Positions 7,102-8,460 of a stretch of DNA of 8,460 nucleotides are shown here, piece by piece. The notes beneath the pieces are model-generated. The model did no database searches. It was not told the DNA's origin and saw only the letters and a list, made by a program, of their open reading frames with translations. A program made the translations under genes and the position numbers. How positions within the stretch are numbered: position 1 is the stretch's first letter; each line of letters starts with the position of its first letter. Source of the stretch: JBGCDD01 sp045105075 (GTDB taxonomy: Bacteria; Pseudomonadota; Alphaproteobacteria; Rhodobacterales; Rhodobacteraceae); the NCBI GenBank assembly GCA_045105075.1, contig JBGCDD010000212.1, forward strand, positions 1-8,460. Direction: 5' to 3'.

Positions 7102-7289
7102 ATCACCCTCAATTTCTGCCCCACCACACTATCCGTTCTTAAAGCGGCTATTTTTTAATCATAACGCACAAATTTTAATCCACGTCACCGGAATCCCGAC
7201 CTGACACAGCGCTGCCTGACACTACCCGATTGTGACGCGAAAACAGAAGTGGTCTCACACAGGCCAAACGCAGGCGCGAGGAGGCCATA
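7102..7289. promoter_or_regulatory. Divergent nnr / glnB-glnA control region
   Basis: 188 bp between the nnr start (minus strand) and the glnB start (plus strand), so both promoters should lie here. An AT-rich block at 7150-7180 contains TTTTAATC twice, at 7153-7160 and 7173-7180, exactly 20 bp apart (about two helical turns), which could be a paired protein-binding site. A TTGTGA at 7230-7235 is a possible -35 for glnB, but the matching -10 (TCTCAC, 7253-7258) is poor. I saw no clear sigma-54 box and no good NtrC dyad. Exact promoter positions are not decided by the sequence. Confidence 0.5.
7278..7284 (+). promoter_or_regulatory. Ribosome-binding site of glnB (supports a GTG start)
   Basis: GAGGAGG lies five bases before the GTG at 7290-7292. 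This strong, well-spaced site decides in favour of the GTG start, which also gives the exact PII N-terminus MKKIEAIIKPFKL. Confidence 0.85.
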
Positions 7290-7628
7290 GTGAAAAAGAT
7301 CGAAGCGATCATCAAACCGTTCAAGCTGGACGAGGTCAAAGAAGCCCTCCAGGACGTCGGCGTTCAAGGCCTCTCTGTGATCGAAGTCAAAGGCTTCGGG
7401 CGCCAAAAAGGCCACACCGAACTCTACCGCGGCGCGGAATACGTGGTTGATTTTCTGCCCAAAGTGAAAATCGAAGTGGTGCTGGACGACGACCAGGTCG
7501 ACGGCGCCATAGAAGCCATCGTGGCCGCAGCCAAAACCGACAAAATCGGCGACGGCAAAATTTTTGTCTCCACCGTGGAACAAACCATCCGCATCCGCAC
7601 CGGTGAATCCGGCTCGGACGCGCTCTGA
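7290..7628 (+). CDS. glnB: Nitrogen regulatory protein P-II
   Basis: 112 residues, the exact PII length. PII is a cytosolic trimer that senses 2-oxoglutarate, ATP and ADP and glutamine status, and acts on GlnE (glutamine synthetase adenylylation) and the NtrB/NtrC system. Visible features: N-terminus KKIEAIIKPFKLDEVKEAL; T-loop GFGRQKGHTELYRGAEY with Tyr51, the uridylylation site of GlnD; B-loop TDKIGDGKIFV (residues 83-93) with Lys90; and C-terminal Arg101 and Arg103, which contact nucleotide. The start is GTG with a strong ribosome-binding site. It is followed after 43 bp by glnA in the same direction, the classical alphaproteobacterial glnBA operon, which supports GlnB rather than GlnK (normally beside amtB). 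Expression from the upstream divergent region is expected to respond to nitrogen through NtrC, but no site was identified. Confidence 0.97.
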   Translation: MKKIEAIIKPFKLDEVKEALQDVGVQGLSVIEVKGFGRQKGHTELYRGAEYVVDFLPKVKIEVVLDDDQVDGAIEAIVAAAKTDKIGDGKIFVSTVEQTIRIRTGESGSDAL

Positions 7629-7652
7629 CCCTCTATTTGCGACAGACAAGAC

Positions 7653-7660
7653 AGGAAGGA
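7653..7660 (+). promoter_or_regulatory. Ribosome-binding site of glnA with long spacing
   Basis: AGGAAGGA ends 11 bases before the glnA ATG at 7672-7674, somewhat longer than the usual 5-9. The ATG is still the right start because the product begins with the usual GlnA N-terminus and no other in-frame start lies between. Confidence 0.7.
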
Positions 7661-7671
7661 CTGACCTTAAA

Positions 7672-8460
7672 ATGAGCAACAAAGTTCTCGAAATGATCCG
7701 GGAAGAAGACGCCGAATACGTCGACATCCGCTTTACCGACCCGCGTGGCAAGCTGCAGCACGTGACAGTGATGGCCGATCAGGTCGACGCCGATTTCCTC
7801 GAAGAGGGCTTTATGTTTGACGGCTCGTCCATCGCGGGCTGGAAGTCGATCGAAGCCTCGGACATGAAATTGATGCCCGACAGCGACAGCGCCTATGTCG
7901 ACCCGTTCTATGCTGAAAAAACCATCTGTGTGCATTGTTCGGTGGTCGAGCCCGACACCGGTGAAGCCTATGACCGCGACCCACGTGGCACGGCCGAAAA
8001 AGCCGAAGCCTACCTGAAACCCTCTGGCATCGGCGATGTGTCCTACTTCGGCCCCGAAGCGGACTTCTTCCTGTTTGACGCCGTTCGCTTTCAGAACTCG
8101 ATCAACAAGGTCTCCTACGAGGTCGACGCCACCGACGCCTCCTGGAACACCGACACCGAATACGAAATGGGCAACATGGGCCACCGTCCTGGCATCAAAG
8201 GCGGCTATTTCCCGGTCAACCCAACCGACGAATCCCAGGATCTGCGCTCCGAAATGCTCAGCACCATGAAACGTCTGGGCATGAAGGTCGACAAACACCA
8301 CCACGAGGTCGCGTCCTGTCAGCACGAACTGGGCTTGATCTTTGGCTCGCTCACCGAGCAAGGCGATGAGCTGCAGAAATACAAATACGTCATCCACAAC
8401 GTGGCCGCCGCCTATGGCAAGACCGCCACGTTCATGCCCAAGCCCATCGCGGGCGACAAC
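7672..8460 (+). CDS. glnA: Glutamine synthetase type I, N-terminal part
   Basis: Partial at its 3' end: 263 of about 468 residues are present. The enzyme makes glutamine from glutamate, ammonia and ATP as a cytosolic dodecamer and is the main ammonium-assimilating step. Visible features: VLEMIREEDAEYVDIRFTD and the beta-grasp domain; FMFDGSSIAGW (47-57), containing the conserved Asp50 loop; FGPEADFFLFD (126-136); WNTDTEYEMGNMGHRPGIKGGYFP (158-181, in two parts); HHHEV with Glu212; QHE with Glu219; and KTATFMPKPIAGDN at the window end, just before the expected GSGMH motif. Residue 131 is Asp (GAC, 8062-8064), whereas the enterobacterial enzyme has the metal-ligand Glu131 there. The adenylylation site lies beyond the window. 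It is second in the operon behind glnB, 43 bp apart, and is probably co-transcribed. Confidence 0.97.
   Translation, partial: MSNKVLEMIREEDAEYVDIRFTDPRGKLQHVTVMADQVDADFLEEGFMFDGSSIAGWKSIEASDMKLMPDSDSAYVDPFYAEKTICVHCSVVEPDTGEAYDRDPRGTAEKAEAYLKPSGIGDVSYFGPEADFFLFDAVRFQNSINKVSYEVDATDASWNTDTEYEMGNMGHRPGIKGGYFPVNPTDESQDLRSEMLSTMKRLGMKVDKHHHEVASCQHELGLIFGSLTEQGDELQKYKYVIHNVAAAYGKTATFMPKPIAGDN

Noticed and set aside
7102..7289. Sigma-54 promoter for glnB
   Set aside because: The nearest candidate, TGACAC near 7202, lacks the -24 GG and has no correctly spaced -12 GC.
7633..8397. Minus-strand frame (254 codons) opposite glnA
   Set aside because: It is a Phe/Val/Asp-rich antisense translation of glnA with no ribosome-binding site.

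Overview
The window looks like a chromosomal segment of a marine Rhodobacteraceae (Roseobacter-group) alphaproteobacterium. Reasons: high GC with strongly GC-ending codons, a short Rhodobacterales-type Hint-domain protein, the order nnr (bifunctional NAD(P)HX repair enzyme) divergent from glnB-glnA, and a tRNA-Leu(UAG) of alphaproteobacterial type. The genus cannot be fixed from the sequence alone.

Layout. 1-1134 (+): the C-terminal 377 residues of a family 5 (peptide/nickel-type) ABC substrate-binding protein. 1144-1166: a short GC hairpin between convergent genes. 1171-2907 (-): a complete IlvD/Edd-family dehydratase, most like the sugar-acid (L-arabinonate-type) branch. 2908-4637: about 1.7 kb with no confident gene. 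It holds weak short frames, a perfect 16-bp palindrome and a possible decayed membrane-protein frame. 4638-4721 (-): tRNA-Leu(UAG) with encoded CCA. 4887-5399 (+): a short Hint-fold protein lacking the usual catalytic Cys. 5407-7101 (-): the fused NAD(P)HX epimerase/dehydratase, carrying an in-frame insertion of two 30-bp palindromic repeats. 7102-7289: divergent regulatory region. 7290-7628 (+): glnB (PII). 7672-8460 (+): glnA, cut by the window end.

How the genes work together. The only clear functional unit is glnB-glnA: PII reports nitrogen and carbon status and, through its uridylylated loop Tyr, controls the activity and expression of glutamine synthetase. The Nnr enzyme is metabolite-repair housekeeping and is divergently transcribed from this operon. 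The binding protein and the dehydratase face each other, so they do not share a transcript, though both could belong to a catabolic locus extending left of the window.

I found no convincing defence system, CRISPR array, prophage or intact IS. The most notable signals are the palindromic repeat pair inside the nnr reading frame, single-residue departures at conserved positions in Nnr and GlnA, and the long low-coding gap beside the tRNA.
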